Source: Candidatus Intricatilinea gracilis (GTDB lineage: Bacteria > Pseudomonadota > Gammaproteobacteria > Burkholderiales > Burkholderiaceae_C). Taken from it: a DNA stretch of 64,000 nt. Numbering within the stretch: position 1 is the first letter of the stretch; each line of letters starts with the position of its first letter. The position numbers were made by a program, and so were the translations under genes. Shown here piece by piece: positions 55,540 through 64,000 of the stretch. The notes below the pieces were generated by a model. It was not told where the DNA came from. It saw nothing but the letters and a program-made list of their open reading frames with translations, and searched no databases. Where the stretch lies: positions 248,001 through 312,000 of the forward strand of contig JADJDQ010000021.1 in assembly GCA_016702605.1 (NCBI GenBank). The letters run 5' to 3'.

Positions 55540-56772
55540 GTGTCCCTCACCAATCTGCTCGACTTCGATCTCGACGCCCTGGCGGCGTATTGCGAGCAGC
55601 TGGGCGAGAAGCGATTTCGTGCCGTGCAGCTGTTTCGCTGGATCCACCAGCGCGGCGCGGGCGACTTCACGCAGATGAGTGACCTGGCCAAGTCACTGCG
55701 CGGCAAGCTCGCCGCCGTGGCCGAGGTCAGGCCGCTCGAGGTGATCTCCGAGCACCGCTCGAGCGACGGCACGGTCAAGTGGCTGTTCGACGTCGGCAAC
55801 GGTGACGCGGTCGAGACCGTCTTCATCCCCGAGGACGACCGCGGCACGCTGTGTGTGTCGTCGCAGGCTGGCTGCGCAGTGGGCTGCCGCTTCTGCTCCA
55901 CCGGCCACCAGGGGTTTTCGCGCAACCTGAGCACGGGCGAGATCCTCGCCCAGCTCTGGCATGCCGAGCACAGCCTGCGCGTTCGCGCCGCGGTGCGGCC
56001 CGGCATCAGCCCCGCGAATGGTCAAACTGAGCGAGTCATCAGCAACGTCGTGATGATGGGCATGGGCGAGCCGCTGCAGAACTACGCCGCCCTGGTGCCG
56101 GCGCTGCGTGTGATGCTCGACGACCATGGCTACGGCCTGTCGCGCCGGCGGGTCACGGTCTCGACCTCGGGTGTCGTGCCCATGATCGAACGCCTGCAGG
56201 CCGACCTGCCGGTGGCGCTGGCCGTGTCGCTGCACGCACCGAGCGACACGCTGCGCGACGAACTCGTGCCGCTCAACCGCAAGTACCCGTTGTCCGAGCT
56301 GTTGCGGGCCTGCCAGGCCTATCTGGCCGCCGCGCCGCGTGACTTCATTACCTTCGAATATTGCATGCTCGACGGTGTGAACGACAGCGACGGCCAGGCG
56401 CGTGCGCTGCTGTCGCTGGTCGGCCCCAATGGCCCGGTCGGCAGGCTGCCGTGCAAGTTCAACCTGATTCCGTTCAACCCCTTCCCGGCGTCGGGGTTGC
56501 TGCGTTCGCCGCCCGAGCGGGTGCAGGCGTTTGCCCGCATCCTGAGTGACGGCGGTGTCGTCACCACCGTGCGCAAGACACGCGGCGATGACATCGACGC
56601 GGCCTGCGGCCAACTGGCCGGCGAGGTGCAGGACCGCACCCGCGTGGGTGAACGCCTGGCGCACCGACTCGCGCCAGCTGCCGTGGTGCAGCCGCCCCGG
56701 TCGCGGCGTGTGACGCCGCCCGAGCAAGCGGCAGGTGATCAGTCGCCCGGCCTGGCTGGGCTGGGCTCCTGA
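55540..56772 (+). CDS. rlmN: Dual-specificity 23S rRNA (A2503)/tRNA (A37) methyltransferase RlmN
   Basis: The 410-residue radical SAM enzyme starts at the GTG at 55540. The FeS cluster ligands are Cys112, Cys116 and Cys119 in AGCAVGCRFCSTG. SNVVMMGMGEPLQNYAAL and RRVTVSTSGVVPMIERL are conserved family blocks, and the catalytic Cys pair is completed by AACGQLAGE near residue 355. It methylates C2 of adenosine in 23S rRNA and some tRNAs. The last 40 residues are a Pro/Ala/Arg tail beyond the usual end. It is upstream of pilF in the conserved order. Confidence 0.95.
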   Translation: MSLTNLLDFDLDALAAYCEQLGEKRFRAVQLFRWIHQRGAGDFTQMSDLAKSLRGKLAAVAEVRPLEVISEHRSSDGTVKWLFDVGNGDAVETVFIPEDDRGTLCVSSQAGCAVGCRFCSTGHQGFSRNLSTGEILAQLWHAEHSLRVRAAVRPGISPANGQTERVISNVVMMGMGEPLQNYAALVPALRVMLDDHGYGLSRRRVTVSTSGVVPMIERLQADLPVALAVSLHAPSDTLRDELVPLNRKYPLSELLRACQAYLAAAPRDFITFEYCMLDGVNDSDGQARALLSLVGPNGPVGRLPCKFNLIPFNPFPASGLLRSPPERVQAFARILSDGGVVTTVRKTRGDDIDAACGQLAGEVQDRTRVGERLAHRLAPAAVVQPPRSRRVTPPEQAAGDQSPGLAGLGS

Positions 56773-56874
56773 CGTCGGGCTGGCGCACGCCATGTCCGGC
56801 GGTGCATGAAGTGGCTGTCGTGTTCCGGCCCAACCCTGGCCCGTCGGCCGAGATGAAACAGATTTGCAACGAGA

Positions 56875-57832
56875 ATGGTGCGCATGAAGTTGGTCTTGTC
56901 CCGATGCCTGAACCTGCGCGCGCCTGGTCGCGGTGGAACTCTGTGTGTGCTGGCCGGTGCATGGTTGCTGCTCGTGTCGATGACGGGTTGTGTCTCCGAG
57001 ACGCTGGTCGTCGATTCGTCCGGCCAGACCACCACCACCACCACGAGCCCCGATCAATGCCGTGAACAGCAATGCCTCCAGGCAGCTGGTCGTCAATGGC
57101 AACACCGGCGACACCTCGCCGCGCCCCGACCTGGTGACCGCCTCGGACGAGAGTGACGCGTCCAAACGCTCGCGTATCCGGCTCGAGCTGGCGACCGCCT
57201 ACTTCGCGCAGGGCCAGGCGTCCACCGCGCTGGACGAGGTCAAACGTGCCCTGGTAGCCAACCCCTCCAGCGTGCCGGCCTACAACCTGCGCGGCCTTAT
57301 CTACGCCAGCATGGGTGAACAGGTGCTGGCCGACGACAGTTTCCGGCGCGCCCTGGCGCTTCAGCCACTCGACCCCGACGTGTTGCATAACCACGCCTGG
57401 TACCTGTGCAACCAGAAGCGTTACGCCGAGGCACGCACCGAGTTCAATACCGCTCTGGCCCAGCCGCAGTACCGCGACCGCGCCAAGACCTCACTTGCGC
57501 TGGGGGTGTGCGAGGCGCGCAGCGGTGATTTCGAGGCGGCCGAGAAGTCGCTGCTGCGCAGCTTCGAGCTCGACGCCGGCAACCCGGCCACGGCAGTGAA
57601 CCTGTCCGAAGTGCTGTTGCGCCGTGGAGACCTCGACCGTGCACGTTTTTACGTGCAGCGTGTCAATGCCGTGCCTGAATACGCTAACGCCGAGACCCTC
57701 TGGCTGGCGGCCCGCATCGAACACCGGCGTGGCAACACCGAAGGGGTCGACGAGTTCGGGGCGCAGTTGAAGGCCAGGTACCCTGGCTCGCGCCAGACAG
57801 TTGCATTTGAGCAAGGCAAGTTCAATGAGTGA
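56875..57832 (+). pseudogene. pilF: Type IV pilus biogenesis lipoprotein PilF (PilW-type TPR protein), frameshifted
   Basis: The lipoprotein signal is in one frame: MKLVLSRCLN (ATG 56884, or 56875) to LLLVSMTGCVSE. The TPR domain is in another, from about INAVNSNASRQL to 57832, with IRLELATAYFAQGQASTALD, NLRGLIYASMGEQVLADDSF and HNHAWYLCNQKRYAEARTEF. The shift lies near 57046-57052, where a run of four C (57048-57051) reads AGC CCC GAT. With three C it reads S-P-I-N-A-V-N-S smoothly. PilF is the pilotin for the PilQ secretin. As sequenced, no exported full-length protein would be made. Its stop overlaps the rodZ start. Confidence 0.85.
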
Positions 57833-58760
57833 ACGTTTACCCGACGAGGCCTCGGCCGGCGACGCCCGCGCCAGTGCTGGCGCCATGCTGCGCAAGTTGC
57901 GCGAAGAGCGTGGTGTCGAACTCGACCTGCTGGCCTCGGCGCTCAAGGTGCCCAGCCGCAAGCTCGAATTGCTCGAGTCCGACGCCCATGAGGCGCTGCC
58001 CGGCATGGCTTTCGTGCGTGGCCTCGCGCTGGCGGTGTGCCGGCATCTCGACGTCGACGCCCAGCCCGTGCTTGCGCTGCTGCCTACGACCGGCACGGTG
58101 CACGGTGAACTCGAACATGTGACGCGTGGCCTGGCGGCGCCGTTTCGTGAATCGGGTGGTTCCAGCGAAGGCCGGCGCGGCTGGGCCATGCTGCTGCGGG
58201 TGCCGGTGGTGCTGCCGGCCGCCTTGCTTGTCGCCGCCTTGTTGTTCTGGTTCGCACCCCAGCTCATGGTGTGGGGCGGCGAACTGTTCGACCAGTTCGC
58301 CGCCACACGGCAAAGCGGCGCGCCGGTGGCCGGTGCGTCGGCCAACACGTCGCTCAGCGACACCGGTGCCGACGGTGGGGCGGTGCGCACGGCACCGGCC
58401 GATGCCTCGGCGTCGGGTGTGGCTGCGGCCGAAGCTGCGCTGCCAGCCAGTGCCGTGGTCGAGACGGTGTTTTCGGCGCCGGTCGAAGACCCCTCGGCCT
58501 CGGTGGCCGCACGCCCGGCAGCGGCCGGATCGCTGGTGCTGCGCACCACCTCGGCGTCGTGGGTCGAGGTCACCGACGCGGTCAACAAGGTGCTGTTGGC
58601 GCGCATGCTCACGCCGGGTGAAACCGTCGGCCTGGACGGTGTCTTGCCCATGCATGCCAAGATCGGCAACGCCGCCGGCACCGAAGTCACCTTCAGGGGC
58701 CAACGGGTCGACCTCGCGCCGGTGACGCGCGAGAACGTGGCCCGCCTCGAACTCAAGTGA
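57825..58760 (+). CDS. rodZ: Cytoskeleton/cell-shape protein RodZ (HTH plus DUF4115)
   Basis: The protein is 311 residues from the ATG at 57825, which overlaps the end of pilF by 8 bases. A cytoplasmic HTH domain at about 17-85 (AGAMLRKLREERGVELDLLA; PGMAFVRGLALAVCRHLDVD) is followed by a juxtamembrane region, one membrane helix at about 121-145 (VVLPAALLVAALLFWFAP), an Ala/Ser-rich spacer and the DUF4115 domain (SLVLRTTSASWVEVTDAVNK; LARMLTPGETVGLDGVLP). RodZ links MreB to the envelope. Its place between pilF and ispG is conserved. Confidence 0.92.
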   Translation: MSERLPDEASAGDARASAGAMLRKLREERGVELDLLASALKVPSRKLELLESDAHEALPGMAFVRGLALAVCRHLDVDAQPVLALLPTTGTVHGELEHVTRGLAAPFRESGGSSEGRRGWAMLLRVPVVLPAALLVAALLFWFAPQLMVWGGELFDQFAATRQSGAPVAGASANTSLSDTGADGGAVRTAPADASASGVAAAEAALPASAVVETVFSAPVEDPSASVAARPAAAGSLVLRTTSASWVEVTDAVNKVLLARMLTPGETVGLDGVLPMHAKIGNAAGTEVTFRGQRVDLAPVTRENVARLELK

Positions 58761-58770
58761 GCCGTCAGTG

Positions 58771-60057
58771 ATGAGCGCAGACCAGGCCGGGCAGTCCGCC
58801 AGCCCCATCCCCCTCGGTGTCCCGGCCGCAAGGCGCAGCCTGCAGGCGCAGGTGCGCTGGGGCGAGCGCGTCGTCACCGTCGGCGGCGACGCGCCGGTGC
58901 GTGTGCAGTCGATGACCAACACCGACACGGTGGATGTGATCGGCACGGCCATCCAGGTCAAGGAGCTGGCCATCGCCGGTTCCGAGCTGGTGCGCATCAC
59001 CGTCAACACACCCGAAGCCGCCGAGGCGGTGCCGCACATCCGCGAGCAGCTCGACCGCATGGGCGTCGACGTGCCACTCATCGGCGACTTCCACTACAAC
59101 GGCCACCGCCTGCTGACCGAGTTTCCGGCCATGGCGGCGGCGCTGAGCAAGTACCGCATCAACCCGGGCAACGTTGGCAAGGGTGACAAGCGCGACCGCC
59201 AGTTCGGCCAGATGATCGAGGCCGCGCTGCGCCACGACAAGCCGGTGCGCATCGGGGTCAACTGGGGCAGCCTGGATCAGGACTTGCTGGCCCAGCTGAT
59301 GGACGAAAACGCCCGGCGTGCCACGCCCTGGGACGCGCGCCAGGTGATGTACGAGGCGCTCATCACCTCGGCGCTCGATTCGGCCGCCTATGCTGTCGAG
59401 CTGGGCATGAACCCGGCGCAGGTGCTGATCAGCTGCAAGGTCAGCGGCGTGCAGGACCTGATCGCCGTGTACCGCGAGCTGGCGCAGCGCTGCAGCTACC
59501 CGTTGCACCTGGGCCTGACCGAAGCCGGCATGGCGACCAAGGGCACGGTGGCCTCGGCCGCGGCGCTGGCCGTGCTGCTGCAGCAGGGCATCGGCGACAC
59601 CATTCGTGTGAGCCTGACGCCGCAGCCGGGTGAGTCGCGCACCCAGGAGGTGGTGATCGCACTCGAGATCCTGCAGGCGCTGGGCCTGCGCACCTTCGTG
59701 CCCAGCGTCACCGCCTGCCCGGGCTGCGGCCGCACCACCAGCACCACCTTCCAGGAACTGGCCAAGCAGATCGACGACTTCCTGCGTGCGCAGATGCCGG
59801 TGTGGCGCGCCAAGTACCCCGGCGTCGAGACCATGAAACTCGCCGTGATGGGCTGCATCGTCAACGGCCCGGGTGAAAGCAAACATGCCGACATCGGCAT
59901 CAGTCTGCCGGGCACAGGTGAGGCGCCGGCCGCGCCGGTGTTCATCGACGGTGAAAAGGCCCTGACGCTGCGCGGCGCCGGCATTGCCGACGAGTTCCAG
60001 ACCATCGTCGAGCAATACATCGAACGCCGCTGGGGCAGCGTCACCGCTGCGCATTGA
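58771..60057 (+). CDS. ispG: 4-hydroxy-3-methylbut-2-en-1-yl diphosphate synthase
   Basis: The 428-residue enzyme carries out the next-to-last step of the MEP isoprenoid pathway. The TIM-barrel half starts VTVGGDAPVRVQSMTNTDTV. The 4Fe-4S cluster ligands are in VTACPGCGRTTSTTFQELAK and MGCIVNGPGESKHADIGI. The ATG at 58771 is preferred over a GTG at 58768. It starts 10 bases after rodZ, so the two are probably one transcript. Confidence 0.97.
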   Translation: MSADQAGQSASPIPLGVPAARRSLQAQVRWGERVVTVGGDAPVRVQSMTNTDTVDVIGTAIQVKELAIAGSELVRITVNTPEAAEAVPHIREQLDRMGVDVPLIGDFHYNGHRLLTEFPAMAAALSKYRINPGNVGKGDKRDRQFGQMIEAALRHDKPVRIGVNWGSLDQDLLAQLMDENARRATPWDARQVMYEALITSALDSAAYAVELGMNPAQVLISCKVSGVQDLIAVYRELAQRCSYPLHLGLTEAGMATKGTVASAAALAVLLQQGIGDTIRVSLTPQPGESRTQEVVIALEILQALGLRTFVPSVTACPGCGRTTSTTFQELAKQIDDFLRAQMPVWRAKYPGVETMKLAVMGCIVNGPGESKHADIGISLPGTGEAPAAPVFIDGEKALTLRGAGIADEFQTIVEQYIERRWGSVTAAH

Positions 60058-60161
60058 CGCTCGCCTGATCCCACCAGGCGCAATTGGCCACACTGGCCGG
60101 AATGCGCCGATTGCCTCGCCCGTGCCCGCTAGGCCGGGCCGGGCGCACCCCACAACCTGTC

Positions 60162-60178
60162 GCCCCGCCAAGCGGGGC
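60162..60178. other. Short hairpin upstream of hisS
   Basis: GCCCCGC (60162-60168) pairs with GCGGGGC (60172-60178) around CAA, in the 199-base ispG-hisS gap. Another hairpin, CGCCTG/CAGGCG, occurs at 60062-60080 directly after ispG. Neither has a T-run. They may be transcript-end or processing structures. Confidence 0.3.
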
Positions 60179-60256
60179 CAACCCGCAACATCGGGCCGGG
60201 TGTCATGGCGTCTGCCGACACCGCCCGCCCACACAGATCGATTCGATCCACATCCC

Positions 60257-61579
<1,323 letters not shown>

Positions 61580-61617
61580 TCGCGCTCTTTGCGCCAGACC
61601 CACCAGAACACGACCCC

Positions 61618-62298
61618 ATGGCTACCAACCTCGACCTCGAAGAACAGGAACAGCTCGACGACCTCAAGCATTTCTGGAGCAAGTACGGCAACCTGATCAC
61701 CTGGACCCTCGTGCTGTGCATGGCCGGCTATGCCGCCTGGAACGGCTGGAACTGGTATCAGCGCGAGCAAAGCGCCAAGGCTGCCGGCATGTACGAGGAA
61801 CTCGATCGTGCCGCCATTGCCGGTGATGCCGACAAGGCCGGGCGCATCTTTGCCGACCTGCGTGACCGCTACGGTTCGGCCGCCTTTGCCGGCCAGGGTG
61901 GTCTGCTGGCTGCCAAGGTGCAGTTCGACAAGGGCCAGCTGCCGGCAGCGCAGCAAAGCCTGACCTGGGTGGCCGAACACGCCAGCGAAGACGAATACCG
62001 CGCCATCGCCCGTCTGCGCCTGGCTGCCCTGCTGCTGGACGAAAAGAAATACGACGACGCACTCAAGCAACTGTCCGGAAGCTTCCCCGCCTCCTTCGAA
62101 GGTCTGGCGGCCGATCGGCGTGGCGACGTGCTGCACGCCCAGGGCAAGGACGCCGATGCGATCGCCGCCTATCAGCAGTCGTACAAGGCGCTCGACGCCG
62201 TCGACGACTATCGCCGCCTGGTCGATGCCAAGCTCACGTCGCTGGGTGCTGCGCCGGTGGCGCCAGTCGACGCTGCTGCTGCCGGAGCCTCCAAGTGA
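61618..62298 (+). CDS. yfgM: YfgM-family TPR membrane protein
   Basis: The 226-residue protein begins MATNLDLEEQEQLDDLKHFW, typical of the family. One membrane helix lies at about 24-42 (NLITWTLVLCMAGYAAWNGW), and the rest is TPR-like and periplasmic: AGRIFADLRDRYGSAAFAGQ, LRLAALLLDEKKYDDALKQL. YfgM associates with SecYEG and PpiD and helps secreted proteins leave the translocon. The hisS-yfgM-bamB-der order is conserved in proteobacteria. The bamB start overlaps its stop by 4 bases. CATAAT at 61575-61580 may be a -10 element. Confidence 0.92.
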   Translation: MATNLDLEEQEQLDDLKHFWSKYGNLITWTLVLCMAGYAAWNGWNWYQREQSAKAAGMYEELDRAAIAGDADKAGRIFADLRDRYGSAAFAGQGGLLAAKVQFDKGQLPAAQQSLTWVAEHASEDEYRAIARLRLAALLLDEKKYDDALKQLSGSFPASFEGLAADRRGDVLHAQGKDADAIAAYQQSYKALDAVDDYRRLVDAKLTSLGAAPVAPVDAAAAGASK

Positions 62299-63467
62299 GC
62301 CAGGTCGTGCTGACCGCCACGGCGCCGCTGCGCCGCCCGGTCGTGCGTCAGGTGGCCCGGGCCCTGTGCGGCTGGGCGCTGGTTGCTCTGGCCGCGTGTT
62401 CGGGCGACAAGCCGCCGCCGACGCCGCTCGAGGCGGTGACACCACGCATTGCCGGCAAGCAGGTCTGGAACGTCTCGGTCGGAGCACCGATGCGGTCTGG
62501 TTCGGTGGTGATCACGCGTACGCCGCAGGGTGAACGGTTTGTGATCGCCGCGCAGGACGGCAGCATCAGTGTCGTCGACCCGGCGGGCGGCGAGCTGCGC
62601 GAGCGTTTCGATGCCGGCGCCAAGCTCTCGGCCGGTGTCGGCAGCGACGGTCGTTACGTTGCCGTGGTGACGCAGGACAACGAGCTGATCACGCTGGAAG
62701 CCGGCAAACAACGCTGGCGCGTCCGCCTGGGCTCGCGTGTGGTGAGTGCACCGCTAGTGGCGGGTGAGCGCGTCTTCGTGCAAGGTGTCGACCGTGTGGT
62801 CGAGGCCTTCGACGTGCTCGATGGCCGCAAGCTCTGGTCGCTGGCGCGTCCGGGTGAACCGCTGGCGCTGGCGCAGCGCGGTGTCATGCAGGTCTACAAG
62901 GACACCTTGCTGGTGGGTGTGGGGCCGCGTCTGGTCGGTGTCGACCCGCTGCTGGGCACCGTGCGCAGCGAGACCGTGCTGGCCGCGCCACGTGGCACCA
63001 ACGAGGTCGAACGCCTGGCCGATCTGGTCGGGCCGGCGGCGCGGGTGGGTGACGCGGTGTGTGCACGTGCCTTCCAGGCCACCGTGGCCTGTGTCAACGC
63101 CGAACGCAACAGCCTGCTGTGGCAGCGCAACGTGGGTGGCTACGAAGGTGTGGCGGCCGACGCCGATTACCTGTTTGCCGGTGATGCCAGCGACCGCGTC
63201 TCGGCCTGGAAACGCGCCAGTGGCGACCCGGTCTGGACCATGGAAAAGTTGCGTTACCGCGGCCTGAGTTCGCCGGTGGTGGCGGGTACGACGGTGGTTT
63301 TCGGGGACAGCGAAGGCTATCTGCACTTCTTGTCGCGCGACAAGGGTGAAACCATGTTGCGCCTGCCCACCGATGGCAGCGCCATCGTCGCGCCGCTGGT
63401 GCGATCGGGGCAGACGCTGCTGGCAGTCACCGCCAAGGGCAACGCCTACGCCTTCCGTCCCGAATAG
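62295..63467 (+). CDS. bamB: Outer membrane assembly lipoprotein BamB
   Basis: The protein is 390 residues from the GTG at 62295, overlapping the yfgM stop (GTGA). The lipobox ALAAC puts the lipidated Cys at residue 35. The mature protein is an eight-bladed PQQ-like beta-propeller: QVWNVSVGAPMRSGSVVITR, WRVRLGSRVVSAPLVAGERV, FDVLDGRKLWSLARPG and WKRASGDPVWTMEKL mark successive blades. BamB binds BamA and speeds outer membrane protein insertion. With bamD at 48.9 kb, two Bam lipoproteins are within 15 kb. Confidence 0.95.
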   Translation: MSQVVLTATAPLRRPVVRQVARALCGWALVALAACSGDKPPPTPLEAVTPRIAGKQVWNVSVGAPMRSGSVVITRTPQGERFVIAAQDGSISVVDPAGGELRERFDAGAKLSAGVGSDGRYVAVVTQDNELITLEAGKQRWRVRLGSRVVSAPLVAGERVFVQGVDRVVEAFDVLDGRKLWSLARPGEPLALAQRGVMQVYKDTLLVGVGPRLVGVDPLLGTVRSETVLAAPRGTNEVERLADLVGPAARVGDAVCARAFQATVACVNAERNSLLWQRNVGGYEGVAADADYLFAGDASDRVSAWKRASGDPVWTMEKLRYRGLSSPVVAGTTVVFGDSEGYLHFLSRDKGETMLRLPTDGSAIVAPLVRSGQTLLAVTAKGNAYAFRPE

Positions 63468-63500
63468 ATCCATCTGCCCTCGATCGTCGATCGACTCGGC

Positions 63501-63520
63501 GGCGCACTTGCGGGTGCGCC
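63501..63520 (+). terminator. Terminator after bamB
   Basis: GGCGCAC (63501-63507) pairs with GTGCGCC (63514-63520) around a 6-base loop; an outer C-G pair extends it. TCTTGCCTTTG follows. It lies 33 bases after bamB and 77 bases before der. Confidence 0.5.
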
Positions 63521-63596
63521 GTCTTGCCTTTGACGACACAACGTTGACGATATTCACAACGCGCCGGCCATGGCCGCGCGCAGCCCAGGTGCCCCG

Positions 63597-64000
63597 ATGA
63601 AACCCGTGATCGCCCTGGTCGGCCGGCCCAATGTCGGCAAGTCGACCCTCTTCAACCGCCTGACCGGCAGCCGCGACGCCATCGTCGCCGACTTTGCCGG
63701 GCTCACGCGCGACCGCCACTACGGCGATGGCAAGGTGGCCGGTCACGAGTTCATCGTCATCGACACCGGTGGCTTCGAGCCCGACTCGACCAGCGGCATC
63801 TACAAGGAGATGGCCAAGCAGACCCGACAGGCGGTGGCCGAGGCGGATGCGGTGATCTTCGTGGTCGACGTGCGCGACGGCCTGTCGGCGCAGGACCACG
63901 ACATCGCCAAGTACCTGCGCGCCGCCAACAAACGTGTGCTGCTGGCGGCCAACAAGGCCGAGGGCATGAAACACGCGCCGCAACTGGCCGAGTTTCACGA
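63597..64000 (+). CDS. der: Ribosome-assembly GTPase Der, N-terminal part
   Basis: The gene runs off the right edge; 134 codons are visible from the ATG at 63597. The first GTPase domain has G1 GRPNVGKSTLFNRLTG at residues 8-23, G2 LTRDRHYGDG, and G3 DTGGFEP near residue 56. G4 would be NKAEGM at about 120, where NKxD is usual: the fourth residue is Glu, as in many first Der domains. Der (EngA) has two tandem GTPase domains and acts in 50S subunit assembly. The position after bamB is conserved. Confidence 0.95.
   Translation, partial: MKPVIALVGRPNVGKSTLFNRLTGSRDAIVADFAGLTRDRHYGDGKVAGHEFIVIDTGGFEPDSTSGIYKEMAKQTRQAVAEADAVIFVVDVRDGLSAQDHDIAKYLRAANKRVLLAANKAEGMKHAPQLAEFH

Noticed and set aside
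57029..57044. ACC triplet run in pilF as the cause of frame switching
   Set aside because: The unit is three bases, so copy change would not alter the frame; the nearby C4 run explains the shift.

Overview
The window looks like a stretch of chromosome from a GC-rich betaproteobacterium of the order Burkholderiales, probably close to the Leptothrix/Sphaerotilus/Rubrivivax-Ideonella group. The order is inferred from protein signatures and gene order (ilvI-ilvH-ilvC-pssA-leuA; odhA-odhB-lpdA-zapE; scpB-rluB-ndk-rlmN-pilF-rodZ-ispG-hisS-yfgM-bamB-der). The genus is a guess. Nearly all of it is core chromosome. I see no transposase, phage gene, CRISPR array, rRNA or tRNA.

Region 1 (1-13.2 kb) is mixed envelope and accessory genes: the start of a retropepsin-like protease, a METTL25-type methyltransferase, a Tat-exported molybdopterin oxidase large subunit without its partners, a DUF3016 protein, a 2-keto-4-pentenoate hydratase with a frameshifted tail, a CAP-domain lipoprotein, an overlapping moxR-DUF58-tgpA operon and a histone-deacetylase-like hydrolase. 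Region 2 (13.2-22 kb, minus strand) is a type IV pilus minor-pilin operon: pilE-like, fimT, pilV, pilW, pilX, pilY1 and a TonB-like gene overlapping the end of pilY1. Region 3 (22-28 kb) has ettA, a PII gene, dgkA with a LOG-family gene, and a tightly overlapping operon of an ECF sigma factor, DUF3619, DUF3106 and an RDD protein.

Region 4 (28-35.8 kb, plus strand) makes branched-chain amino acids (ilvI, ilvH, ilvC, leuA), with phosphatidylserine synthase pssA between. Upstream of leuA is a 19-codon leader peptide with six leucines, mostly in rare codons, followed by a 10-bp terminator hairpin. This is the outline of a leucine attenuator. Region 5 (34.5-46.5 kb) has a PBP7-type peptidase, an IclR regulator divergent from a TIGR03790-type exported protein, the 2-oxoglutarate dehydrogenase genes with a SHOCT-PspC gene inserted, zapE and a PP2C phosphatase. 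Region 6 (46.5-64 kb) is housekeeping: a DinG/YoaA helicase, bamD, rluD, scpB, an rluB with very long disordered ends, ndk, rlmN, pilF, rodZ, ispG, hisS, yfgM, bamB and the start of der.

Three genes that are normally intact carry frameshifts here: the hydratase, the DinG/YoaA helicase and pilF. The TgpA homologue has Tyr where the catalytic His is expected. These, the leuA leader, the rluB extensions and the sigma-factor operon are the observations most worth checking. Function calls come from recognising family motifs by eye, with no database search. Start codons were chosen from ribosome-binding sites, overlaps and usual family lengths.
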